A DNA stretch of 64,000 nucleotides from Escherichia sp. E4742 (GTDB taxonomy: Bacteria; Pseudomonadota; Gammaproteobacteria; Enterobacterales; Enterobacteriaceae). The position numbers were made by a program, and so were the translations under genes. Each line of letters begins with the position of its first letter. Position 1 is the stretch's first letter. The notes under the pieces were generated by a model. It did no database searches. It saw nothing but the letters and a program-made list of their open reading frames with translations, and was not told the DNA's origin. The stretch lies in the NCBI RefSeq assembly GCF_005843885.1, contig NZ_CP040443.1, forward strand, positions 1,054,001 to 1,118,000, read 5' to 3'. Below are positions 51,728 through 60,895 of this stretch, in pieces.

Positions 51728-52944
51728 TCCTTCCTCCTTTCTTTCATACGCTGCAGATAACGTTCATAGTGCCGGGGTTTGTTCGGACTGAAGGAGAGGG
51801 TACGGCACCAGAAATCATTCTTTATGAGAGTCTTACAGATACGTCGCCAGGACGGAATATCCCGGCTCCCCAGGTCATTTTCCTGTTCATCCGGGATGTC
51901 ATCCGGAAAGCCCCGCGTCTGATACCAGCGGAGATAGACAGCTATCTTGTTGCGGTAATGTTCTGCCGTTTTTTCCGGCATCACATCCAGCAGGAACATC
52001 GCGTAACTGCGCCAGGTATGATGGGCCGGTTTTGATATGCGCTTACGCAGGGCAAAATAAGCCCCGCTTTCATTGGCATAAAGTGCCCCGCTGGCAGCCC
52101 CTGACACCCGCTCACACATCCTGGCCCAGGTTTCCGGCTCCAGAACATGATAAAGCCACAGCCCCTTACGCTGTTCAGGACCAAAAGGCTCACAGACACG
52201 CATGTTGCGTAACGGCACACCGGCACGGTGCATCAGGTCATACAGGGGATTGTAGATAGCCCGGGTTCTGGTGTGATATATCCAGATATCACGAGTTTTC
52301 CAGTCATACAGCGGATACATGGTGTAGTAAAACCCTTCAGGCGATGCCGTTGTCCAGGGCTTATCATCGGCATATCTCAGTTTGCGCTGGGACACCAGTC
52401 CCATAAAGCGATTGAGCGATTCATCCGCACGGACACCAGTCAGCACTGCCACTCCACACCGGTTACCGGCAAACCAGGAAGAAAATGCCGGAACAAATTC
52501 TTCAAAAGTCATGGCATACCGGTAAAAGGGAAAATACGCCATATCCGTAATAGCCTCTTCAGGTGCCTGGCGAACCCACTCCACACCTGGCTCCCAGCAT
52601 ATCCACTCCGGCTGAAACTGAGAGACACCGTTTACCGTAGTCAGGGGGAGTGCCACCCAGTAAAAGGTTTCCGTCACATCATGGTACATTTCCCGCATCT
52701 TCTGAATATGTTCAATGGTGCACTGGTACTGGGCTTCCCAGTCAATAAACAATACAGAGAAATGACATTTTTTCCTGCGAGCCACATTTGCCACCAGATG
52801 AAAAAGCACGGTGGAATCCTTTCCACCTGAAAAAGACAGGCATACAGACTGAAAAGTTTCAAAGATCCACTCAATGCGGGCGGTTGCTGCACGCAGAACA
52901 TTTTCTCCAGTAAGAATTTTTTCAGTTAAAAATGTATCACTCAT
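51712..52944 (-). CDS. ibrA: PAPS-reductase-like ATP pyrophosphatase, IbrA-like (DUF3440)
   Basis: The 410-residue protein has the PP-loop SGGKDS (about residues 39-44) in VCLSFSGGKDSTVLFH, then a domain with YDWKTRDIWIYHTR and FGPEQRKGLWLYHVLEP, typical of the IbrA/DUF3440 family. Members bind ATP, but lack the catalytic Cys of sulfate reductases; their reaction is unknown. The ibrA-ibrB-perC block is read toward the cas locus and lies near the SF1 helicase pseudogene. Confidence 0.9.
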   Translation of the reverse strand: MSDTFLTEKILTGENVLRAATARIEWIFETFQSVCLSFSGGKDSTVLFHLVANVARRKKCHFSVLFIDWEAQYQCTIEHIQKMREMYHDVTETFYWVALPLTTVNGVSQFQPEWICWEPGVEWVRQAPEEAITDMAYFPFYRYAMTFEEFVPAFSSWFAGNRCGVAVLTGVRADESLNRFMGLVSQRKLRYADDKPWTTASPEGFYYTMYPLYDWKTRDIWIYHTRTRAIYNPLYDLMHRAGVPLRNMRVCEPFGPEQRKGLWLYHVLEPETWARMCERVSGAASGALYANESGAYFALRKRISKPAHHTWRSYAMFLLDVMPEKTAEHYRNKIAVYLRWYQTRGFPDDIPDEQENDLGSRDIPSWRRICKTLIKNDFWCRTLSFSPNKPRHYERYLQRMKERRKEWGIL

Positions 52945-53426
52945 TTTCCTGACTTTATGTCGAATAATTCTGTTTATGCATTCAGATAAACTTCATTAAT
53001 ACCATTACCGCCTTTGGGTAAAAAATAACAATAAAATTCATCAAATATCAATCTATTTTTGTTTATTACTCACTTCTTTTTTACTGGTAATGCTTCTGAA
53101 AAAAAATATAAACTTTCAACTTATACCATCCTTTCAACTTGTAAATAAGGGGATATGATGCCAGATGGTAAACGATTCAAATATCATTTTGCAGGAAGTA
53201 TTCACTGTAATAGAACTACCCCTGATAAAGTTTATTCACGAAAGAATTATTCAACAGAACCATTTCCTGTTAACTTTGAACAATAGCACTTATTTTTATA
53301 TGTATCGGGAATGCGTTGATGTAACCAAAACAAAGAAATCTGTGCCCATGGATTTCGTACAATTGTGTGTAGCGTATGACCTAATCAGGCTTGAGGACTC
53401 CCGCTGCAATGTTTTTTATTCAGACA
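52945..53426. other. Region upstream of ibrA
   Basis: About 480 A/T-rich bases. It contains the promoter of ibrA. Two short overlapping plus-strand frames (from 53156, 43 codons, with GGGG upstream; and from 53165, 106 codons and running antisense into the helicase gene) are possible but have no recognisable product. Confidence 0.45.
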
Positions 53427-56108
53427 TTAGCCTGACAGACCTGACAGAAACGCTCCCAACTTCCCTTCTATATCACTGTCTATAGTACGTAATCTTAATA
53501 ATGGCAGGCCACATTTCTTCAGTATACTGTTTTTAAGTTCATCACGTTCAGCCTGGACACTGGTCAGATGATAACCTCCGTCCACTTCAATAACCCCTAA
53601 TGGTGTCTTCCCGACCTTATAGTAAACAACAAAGTCACAACTGGCCCGGTTGCGCATGAATAACAGCTCACGGTGTGTAAAATCTCCCCGCTCCAGCAAC
53701 ACCAACTGATTCAGCGCTATTTGTGAATGAAACATCATACTCCGATAACTATCCTGCGACATGATATCCCGCAACAGGCAGGCAACAATCTGTTCTGACT
53801 TAAAGCGTGAATCATTTGAATTCAATCTACTATTCAGTCGTTCCAGTGATTTGTCATACTCACTGTACAGCAAATCAAAAGCTGATATCACCGGGCTCTC
53901 GAAAATTTCTCCGTCATCAGCGTAGTATTTGATGTAACGAATCAGTGCCGCAATATGTCCAGCGTGGCGTTCAAATACATCATTACCAGTCACCAGCGTA
54001 AATTTATTTCGGGCCCTTGAAACAGCGACATTCACCAGTTCAGGATTATCAACAAACGCGATGTTCCGACTTTGCTGGCTGCTGCGTTTCTTATCCAGCA
54101 CAGTGGAAAACACTATTTCATCGCACTCCCGCCCCTGAAATTTATGCACCGTCGATTTCACAAAATCAGCGGGCAGCACTGTTTCAGCCAGATTAACCTG
54201 TGCATTATATGGAGCGATGTATCCCCTGCTACTTTCTTCATCCCAGTAATGACCTTCCAGAGATTCAAGCTCCCTGAGATTTGAAAAATTACGGGTATGG
54301 TTTCCTTTTGCCGTGATGACCAGAGATAATGAGGCTTCACCTGAATCAACCGTTAGAGGTATCAGAGCATTATCATAAAACTGCTTATTACAAAATTGAA
54401 TGATTTTAGGATGACAGCGATAATGCTCTTTAAGAAGAGTTACTGGCACCATGTTCCTGAACAACATACAAACCGAATCAAGTAGACTATATTTCTCACA
54501 ATTATAGTATTCTGCCGGTGGAGATGGGCTGTTCGGGAGTAATACGGGAACATGTGGAAGTTGCTTACGATCCCCTACAACGATTACATTACGGGCACAT
54601 CCCAGCCCAAGTATTCCCGGAATAATATCCTGCTGTGAGGCTTCATCAATAATCACATAATCAAGAAGGGCACCCTTACCGATAGAGTTAATAATCGAAT
54701 GCGTGCTGCTACCAATAACCGGAAAACGCTTTATAAAACGGTCAAATTCATCCCTGTATGTCTCTGCCGAGAATGAATTTCTTGTTGAAATATTTCTTCG
54801 CAGATGTTGCTTTAAATAAAGCACAGACCATGATGTCAGGCTCCCCAGTAAAATTTTGAAATCAGATTTTTTTAATACTTCCTCATATTCATTCAGAGAA
54901 ATTTGTTTTTCCCGGATAGTTTTTTCATAATAAGAAAGCTGAAGAAAAGTAAACAGTGCCAGCCTTCTCTCCGGAATCATCAATGGTTTGACTTTCAGTA
55001 TCCTGAAGTTTAACAAAAAATCAATTCTGTTTCTGAATCCAATCCGCCTGTCAGAAAGGTAATGAATATAAGCCATCAGGTCGGTTGTTTTTTGTGAGGA
55101 AAATCGGTATTTGTGAGAAAAAAGCTCCTCCGGTCGAAGATTCTGACTCTGCCATTGCTGCAGGTATTTATACTCAATATTCAGCTCATTAATTTCTGCT
55201 TTTAACGAAGCGACCTGGTTAATGGCATTCAGGTGTTTTTTCACTTGTTGAAGTACATCATCAATCGCATTTGCAGACGGTGAGTCAGGTAAGACTTCCT
55301 CAGAACGCGAAATCGACGTTGAAAAAAACTGTTGCCTGTTCTCCGTACTCCCCAGTCGTGCCACCACATACCCCAGTTGCTGTTTGTCCATCTTTTCATA
55401 AACATTACTGACAGCTGAGTTATTATTGGACAAAATTGCCACTGTTTTATTCTGAATTAATATATTAGCAACAATATTGAGTATAGTCTGTGTTTTACCT
55501 GTTCCAGGTGGTCCTTCAATAACTGAAATCTGTGAGGAGAATGCCCGTTCGACAGCCAGCAACTGACTTTCATTAAGACCAAACGGAAAAATCAAACCCC
55601 ATAGCGAATCACGTTTTTTACTCTGTCCTGAACAGTATGCATGCAAGGCGGTATCCGGATGAGGAACTATTTTCTTTATCTGCCTAAGGATATTCTCATC
55701 GATATTTCGGTTATTACCACGAGCATAAAAAATACGTTCATTAGCCACCCTACACAAGTAATTAAACACGGCATGCTCTGTAAATGCTGAACACTGTTGA
55801 AAGTCAAGGCCGGTCGTTTTCATGATGTAGGGTCACTCACCCTCGCGGTAATAAACAGCAGCATATTTATCACCATATATAATAACCCGTTCAGCCCGGG
55901 ATGTTACAGCGTCCCCTTTCTTTTCGAGGAAAACATTTCGCAAATTTACAGTTGGCGTTATCTGACATACAGAAAGCGGACGAGTATATTTTTTCCCGCT
56001 GCGAAAATGACAGGTCAGCATAACCTCTCCGTCGTCATTTCCAGCCCACAGCGTCCAGTCGGTAATTTTATGAGTCTTATTTTCACCGTCAACATAAATC
56101 GTGACCAT
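53427..56108 (-). pseudogene. SF1 helicase with C-terminal DUF2726 nuclease-like domain, split by an in-frame TGA
   Basis: An N-terminal part (56108-55833, 91 residues, starting MVTIYVDGENKTHK) and a large part (55823-53427, 798 residues) are in the same frame. They are separated only by TGA (55835-55833) and three codons (CCC TAC ATC). The large part has Walker A EGPPGTGKTQT, motif II YVIIDEASQQD, GDRKQLPHV, HYRCHP and VNVAVSRARNKF, i.e. an SF1 helicase of the Dna2/UPF1 type. Its C-terminus (SCDFVVYYKVG and GVIEVDGGYH) is a DUF2726-type PD-(D/E)XK fold. A C-to-T change of CGA, or G-to-A of TGG, would explain the stop. The large piece could still be made from the ATG at 55823. Confidence 0.8.
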
Positions 56109-56615
56109 ATTCTCACTCAGAAATTATCATTTAACTTACGGAAAATTGTTAAGGCACTCCCGATATTAGCTCCGGAGGATTTTCCACAACTCCGGGACTG
56201 TTAACATATTTCCGCCTGCCATATATACATTGAATTCAGTCATAACAGTCAATACCAGAATTACAGGAACGCGATGCCGATACGCTGGTTATTAAATACT
56301 GGTAGCCCTGGGCACTAATTCATCACGATACTCTGTATTTACTGTTTTCACTGCTTTTTACAACCATTCCACCAGGAAAAAGAGTCCATTTATCACGCTC
56401 CTCTTTAACGCCTGCCAGCCTAATTTAAGAATGGATACCGTGGGTGGAATAAACAATACTTACTCCGAACTGCTGTCATATTTCTGTTCTGGTATGCCAC
56501 TATTTCGTGGGCACTCTTCACACCGCAATGAGTTTCAAGGAAACGAATCTCTTTGATTGTTCATGGTGTACACATTCTTTTGGGTTTATTTTTCATTATC
56601 ATATTTTATCAACCA
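56109..56615. other. Intergenic region between helicase gene and T6SS cluster
   Basis: No gene, RNA or repeat can be supported in these 507 bases. Numerous stops in all frames. It marks the change from defence-type genes to type VI secretion genes and may contain remnants of a mobile element. Confidence 0.5.
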
Positions 56616-57980
56616 TTATGGTTGTCTCTCCGGTTTGCCTGCGAGCTCCATCTGATAACGATTAATCAACTGATTCAGTGCCATTTCAGCCTGTTTTTGC
56701 TGCTGTTCGCTGTCGTTTTGTTGACGAGCCTCACCATAGCGCCGTAACTGCTCTTCTGCCGGGATATGTCGGTTAAAAGCCTGCATGATGCCAAACACCG
56801 CCGTTTTCAGTTCACTGACCGTCATGTATTTTCCCCGCTGTTCATCCAGACAGTTCAGGCGCTCAGCCAGTTGCTGTAAACGGATCATGCCTTCGTTCCA
56901 GCCCGTCATCGCCTCTTCCGGGAGCGCACGACTCCTTACACTCTTCTGCCAGTTATCCACCATTTCCTGTACCCGGGGATTATCGGGGAAAAGTACCATC
57001 AGTTGCTGCAGCAACTGCGCACTGCGCTGCAGGTTGTATGCCGGGGGTAATTCTGTCAGTCGCGTTATCTGCTGACCGGAAAGGGTTATCCACTCTGACG
57101 CATGATTTAACAGTGAGGATGTTCCGCTGAGCTGTGTCATCTGGTCTGCTGAAAGCACATCCGGTGGTGGTGTCAGCAGCGCCCTGAGTTGCTGCTCCGC
57201 CGGTGATGGCTGTGTCAGAAGCTGCCATCCCGGAATGGCCACGCTGACAGCCAGCAATGCCGCACAGACACCTGTTACAAACGGTTTCAGAAACGTGGGC
57301 GGGGTGTTTTGAAGGGAGGATGTGGGCTCTGTTTTTGTTTCAGAAACAACATACACCAGACGGGAGTTCGGCAGGGGCTGATGTTCCTGTACGTCCCGAG
57401 CATCAGACCGGAGTGCCTGAGCAGGAAGGGTTACCGGAGACGACGCTTCGCCCTGCACCGGCTGATTTTCCAGACGGGTGATATATCCCTTCACCATGGC
57501 TTCCGGTAAAGCCACTTTACTGCTCTGTTTAAGTTCGTGCCGGGCCAGTGTGTCACTCAGTGCCTTCAGGAATGTTTCGGTCTGATACAGCAGGGGCAGG
57601 TTATCACGGTCGTCCGGTGGCATGGCCCGGAGCGTTTTTTGCAGACGGTTGAACAGACCGGTAATAATTTCCAGCCGGGCGTGGGTATTCAGCGGCCACA
57701 TCACTGACCAGTGATGCCGGGTCAGCGCCACAATCAGAGCCAGTCCTTCATTCAGGCCACTTAATCCTGTTGTATGCATCCGGGCGATGGTGTACCAGGA
57801 TGCTGTCTGTAATTCCACACCATTGTGTTCATACAGACGCAGGCAAAGCGTTTCCACGTAACGCCAGTCCATATCCGGGCGTGCCGGGTGGGTCAGTTTG
57901 CTGATTTCATCGCGCAGGGCAGCATAATCCGGTAATGACCGGGGGTCACCACCGGTTTTCAGTTTCACTTCAGAAGTCAT
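56616..57980 (-). CDS. T6SS TagA-like protein (ImpA_N plus VasL domains)
   Basis: The 454-residue protein has an N-terminal ImpA_N domain (about 15-150; PDMDWRYVETLCLRLYEHNGVELQTASWY, GLALIVALTRHHWSVMWP), a membrane segment (about 230-255, FVTGVCAALLAVSVAIPGW), and a C-terminal VasL domain (about 300-445; WQKSVRSRALPEEAM, NCLDEQRGKYMTVSELKTAVF). This is the architecture of TagA, the inner-membrane protein that stops and holds the distal end of the contractile sheath. Other annotations call it VasL or TssA-like. Confidence 0.88.
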   Translation of the reverse strand: MTSEVKLKTGGDPRSLPDYAALRDEISKLTHPARPDMDWRYVETLCLRLYEHNGVELQTASWYTIARMHTTGLSGLNEGLALIVALTRHHWSVMWPLNTHARLEIITGLFNRLQKTLRAMPPDDRDNLPLLYQTETFLKALSDTLARHELKQSSKVALPEAMVKGYITRLENQPVQGEASSPVTLPAQALRSDARDVQEHQPLPNSRLVYVVSETKTEPTSSLQNTPPTFLKPFVTGVCAALLAVSVAIPGWQLLTQPSPAEQQLRALLTPPPDVLSADQMTQLSGTSSLLNHASEWITLSGQQITRLTELPPAYNLQRSAQLLQQLMVLFPDNPRVQEMVDNWQKSVRSRALPEEAMTGWNEGMIRLQQLAERLNCLDEQRGKYMTVSELKTAVFGIMQAFNRHIPAEEQLRRYGEARQQNDSEQQQKQAEMALNQLINRYQMELAGKPERQP

Positions 57981-58034
57981 CGGCAGATTCAGTGTTGCTG
58001 TATTAAATCATGATTAACAGTTACGGAAAGAACA

Positions 58035-58415
58035 TCAGTGTGATACCGGTACCCGGGAAAGGTATTCCACTGCGCGGATAATTGCCGGTGTCACATCCCA
58101 CCGCCGTTTCAGAACCGGTAACAGCTCATTAAGGTTTCTGATATAACGTTCAGTGAACAGCCGTTGTCCGTCCCGGGTTAAATGAAAACCGGACTGATTA
58201 CAGGTAATGGTGATATGACAGGTATCGCTGCCAATATATACGGCTTCCTGAGGTCTGAATCTGACATTCCAGTGCCAGGAGTACGGCGAGTGGTTCAGAT
58301 AAAAAAGACGCATCTGAATATCGTTAAATAACGGGTTCATAATCAAAATCACAAAAAATATATTTTTCATCCGGACCACCCACACAGGGGCTGCCCGGAT
58401 AAAAAAATCAGACAT
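58035..58415 (-). CDS. T6SS-cluster hypothetical protein
   Basis: The 126-residue product is read from ATG 58415 (MSDFFIRAAPVWVVRMKN), overlapping tssE by 8 bp. The N-terminal 30 residues are hydrophobic (NIFFVILIMNPLF) and could be a signal or anchor. The rest (SDTCHITITCNQSGFHLTRDGQRLF) is beta-rich and ends in a small helical part. It lies between tssE and tagA in the type VI cluster. No family recognised. Confidence 0.6.
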   Translation of the reverse strand: MSDFFIRAAPVWVVRMKNIFFVILIMNPLFNDIQMRLFYLNHSPYSWHWNVRFRPQEAVYIGSDTCHITITCNQSGFHLTRDGQRLFTERYIRNLNELLPVLKRRWDVTPAIIRAVEYLSRVPVSH

Positions 58416-58866
58416 GATAATAAGATGAATTGTCCACAAACTGCTGTTGCTTAAGATAGCGCAGCAACACCCTGCCCTCCGGCATAAATGTTGTTCCGTA
58501 ACGAACCAGCCCGGCATCTTTAAGTTCTGCATCAATGACATAATGCAACTCACCAGGCTGAGTCTGTTCCTGCATCGTCACGTCAACGCGCTTAATACGT
58601 GGCTCATACTTCAGCAGAACGTCTGAAAGCACGCGCATCAGTTGATGCGCCGTACCCGGCATTCCCTGCAGAACGGTTGTCATATCCGGCAGCCCATAGT
58701 CCGGAAGATGTTTAAGGCTCCCGGCCCGGGTATTCAGAATACGCTGCATGTTATCGAGCACCGACACGATGACCTGATTTTCTTCACTGACCTGATGGAG
58801 GTCGAGGCCACCGGTAAAATTTCCGTATAAGGTTTCGTAAAGGGAGGGGCTATGATGAGACATCAC
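58408..58866 (-). CDS. tssE: T6SS baseplate subunit TssE (gp25-like)
   Basis: The 152-residue protein has the gp25 motifs: SLYETLYGNF, VIVSVLDNMQRILNTRAGSLKHLPDYGLPDM, then YEPRIKRVDVTM. TssE is a wedge protein of the type VI baseplate, homologous to phage T4 gp25. Two start ATG codons are adjacent (58866, 58863). Intact by length. Confidence 0.92.
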   Translation of the reverse strand: MMSHHSPSLYETLYGNFTGGLDLHQVSEENQVIVSVLDNMQRILNTRAGSLKHLPDYGLPDMTTVLQGMPGTAHQLMRVLSDVLLKYEPRIKRVDVTMQEQTQPGELHYVIDAELKDAGLVRYGTTFMPEGRVLLRYLKQQQFVDNSSYYHV

Positions 58867-58906
58867 AACTTCTTCTCATAATCATTTAATCGTGGAAATA
58901 GTTCAA

Positions 58907-59197
58907 TCAACACACTGGAAAGAAGATTACCGGAGTAAAAAATCGATTCGACATTTTAACTTTTCCTTTTTGACGCTGCTTTCTCAAATAATTAATATGC
59001 TGTCTGTTTTTTGATCCCGTAGAAAGCATTATTATAAAAAACACCAACAATCCCATATCGATAAACAAAGATATAAAATTCATTTTCACCAGATTATCAA
59101 GAAAATCTGAGACCTGAGAAAAGATAATCAACAACAGGCTAACGACCACAGGATATCGATACCCCATATCACGAAGTCGCTGTACATTTAGCAGCAT
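58907..59197 (-). CDS. Small membrane protein, likely T6SS immunity protein
   Basis: From ATG 59197 (AGGA upstream) the product has 96 residues with two hydrophobic segments (about 16-30, YPVVVSLLLIIFSQV, and 42-60, LFIDMGLLVFFIIML) and a strongly basic tail (RQHINYLRKQRQKGKVK). Its position directly after the truncated vgrG remnant is that of an immunity gene for a lost or decayed toxin. The frame is open back to 59296, overlapping the vgrG remnant. No family recognised. Confidence 0.55.
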   Translation of the reverse strand: MLLNVQRLRDMGYRYPVVVSLLLIIFSQVSDFLDNLVKMNFISLFIDMGLLVFFIIMLSTGSKNRQHINYLRKQRQKGKVKMSNRFFTPVIFFPVC

Positions 59198-59244
59198 AAA
59201 AACAAATCCTGTAGCACCTGCATCATTTTTGTGACATCCATTGA

Positions 59245-59654
59245 CTACGCTCCCTGAACGATAGCATCGTTGACTTTGATGGCATTGAGGAGACATTCAA
59301 TACAAATTTGGCCATTAAGTGGTGGATACAGGTCCAGGAGAAGCGGTATGGGTAGCGGCATTGTTGCCGGGGCTGCCACCATCGTCCGTTTCGTCCGCCG
59401 CAGATACGTCGCCATCGTACCGTACTCTATTTCCCCGCCTCCAGCCGCAGGTAACTCCCCCCGCCAATCAGCGTGATGCGTTTTTTCCCGGCAAAGGAGA
59501 TGTCACTCGCTGAGCTCAGTGTCAGCTTCTTCTCAGCAAACAACCGCATGCTGCCGTTTTGCGCCTGTACCTCTACCGGCCCTTCCCCGGATTTCAGGCT
59601 AAGTTGACCGGTGCGGGCAAAAAGCCCCGGCCTCTCTCCGGCCTGCACGGTCAT
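59245..59654 (-). pseudogene. Truncated, frameshifted vgrG 3' remnant
   Basis: Residues encoded from 59654 to 59427 (ERPGLFARTGQLSLKSGEGP... SYLRLEAGK) are nearly identical to the gp5-like C-terminal part of the vgrG at 62179-64000. In that gene the next codons are GTT GAA TAC; here one base is missing (GGGAAATAGAGTAC), making a stop. In the shifted frame the sequence goes on as EYGTMATYLRRTKRTMVAAP, then to a distinct end with QICIECLLNAIKVNDAIVQGA, stop at 59247-59245. It is a recombined fragment bearing a different C-terminal extension. Confidence 0.85.
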
Positions 59655-59667
59655 TCAGCACACGACC

Positions 59668-60883
59668 TTACTCAGGTAGTGTATAAACGCTACCATTGTC
59701 ATCTCGTTTCAGCAGTTTCCAGCAAGCCCTGTGCTGCTTACCGTGCTTATCCTCAAACGGGGGCATTTTCTGCCCTTCGCGGGTCTGGATGTACTCGGTG
59801 GTGCCATTAACCATCGCGGCCCATTGTCCGGCATGGGGCGCTATTTCATCGGTCCAGCATTTAATGCGTTCGGGGGCGCAAGATTTCCCCATTTCTTCTT
59901 TATCGAGCAGGGCGCTGGCTTCGTCAAAACGGGCAAACCATGCCATTGAAGACGCTTCTTCAAACTGAAGTCCTTCATATTCTGAGTAAAAATGCAGACC
60001 ATTGCGTCCATCATAGCGAATGGAACGAATGACCTGGTTCACCTTCACCAGCAGCGGCGATAAACCTTCTGTTTTCATCTCTCCCAGTGGCGGGGGGAGT
60101 TCACCGGCTTTAAGTACAACACCATTGTTATAGGGTAGCAGGCTAATTTCAGGCGTTTTAGCTAAACGATGTTTTACTCTCTCTGCCCCCCCCAGTTTTT
60201 CCAGCCACGGCGTACCGAGAATGGTGTACCAGCAGGCACCTTTCAGCCCCTCAACGGCTTCACCGCCTTCAAGCGTCCCAAGAGAATCCACCATCACACC
60301 CGGAAAAACGCTGCGCCAGGGCGAATTCATAGGGAAACATCCGTTCGAATGCATAAGGAAGTGCAAACGACAGTCCTGCATAACCACTTTCCACGGTGAA
60401 GTTGTCACACAACCACATCAGCCAGGCTTCATATCGCTTTTTACCATCAGCTTCTTTTAGCAAGGACAATGGAAATGTTAGTTTAATAACTGAACGGTCA
60501 TTGTCATTATGAAACACCCTTTTTCCCATGATAAGAATGTCGTAATCGGGGGCTAAAAAATCCTTCTCTGCGCTACTCAGATACCAGGAAAAAATCTCTT
60601 CAGGCGTTGAATCGAGGATCTCCTGCCGCTTTTTGGCGTAGTTATTATCAGTGATGCCAACCCAGTTTTTGGTGATCGTTTTTTTCAGCCAGGGTTTAAA
60701 CTCCCCATAGAAGCGATCCACGCACTCCACCATCCTGCGGCGGACTTCTGGCGTATGTCCGTCCTTAAAAAAGACGGTGATAATCAGACCGAGATTGACT
60801 GCCGGACTGCCGTCTTTGTATTTCACGGAGGCTTCCGGCAGCCATTTCTCAATGTAGTTCAGCTCAAAATCATGCAATTCCAT
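59668..60883 (-). pseudogene. DUF3396-type T6SS immunity gene (TsiV-like) with a frameshift
   Basis: Frame 1 runs from ATG 60883 to 60269 (204 codons, YIEKWLPEASVKYKDG... FALPYAFERMFPYEFALAQRF) and frame 2 continues with VMVDSLGTLEGGEAVEGLKGACWYTILGTPWLEKL to 59668. They join near 60,315-60,325, in CGTTTTTCCGGGTGTGATG, by removing one base. Together they would give about 400 codons, the layout of DUF3396-family immunity proteins. It lies 12 bp after the nuclease effector gene, so it should protect against that effector. One inserted base (T or G run) is the simplest cause, or a sequencing error. Confidence 0.82.
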
Positions 60884-60895
60884 ACCTGCTCCTGT

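Noticed and set aside
53156..53485. Small plus-strand ORFs upstream of ibrA
   Set aside because: Two overlapping frames compete, neither has a recognisable product, and the longer one ends antisense in the helicase gene. Kept only as a note in the intergenic entry.
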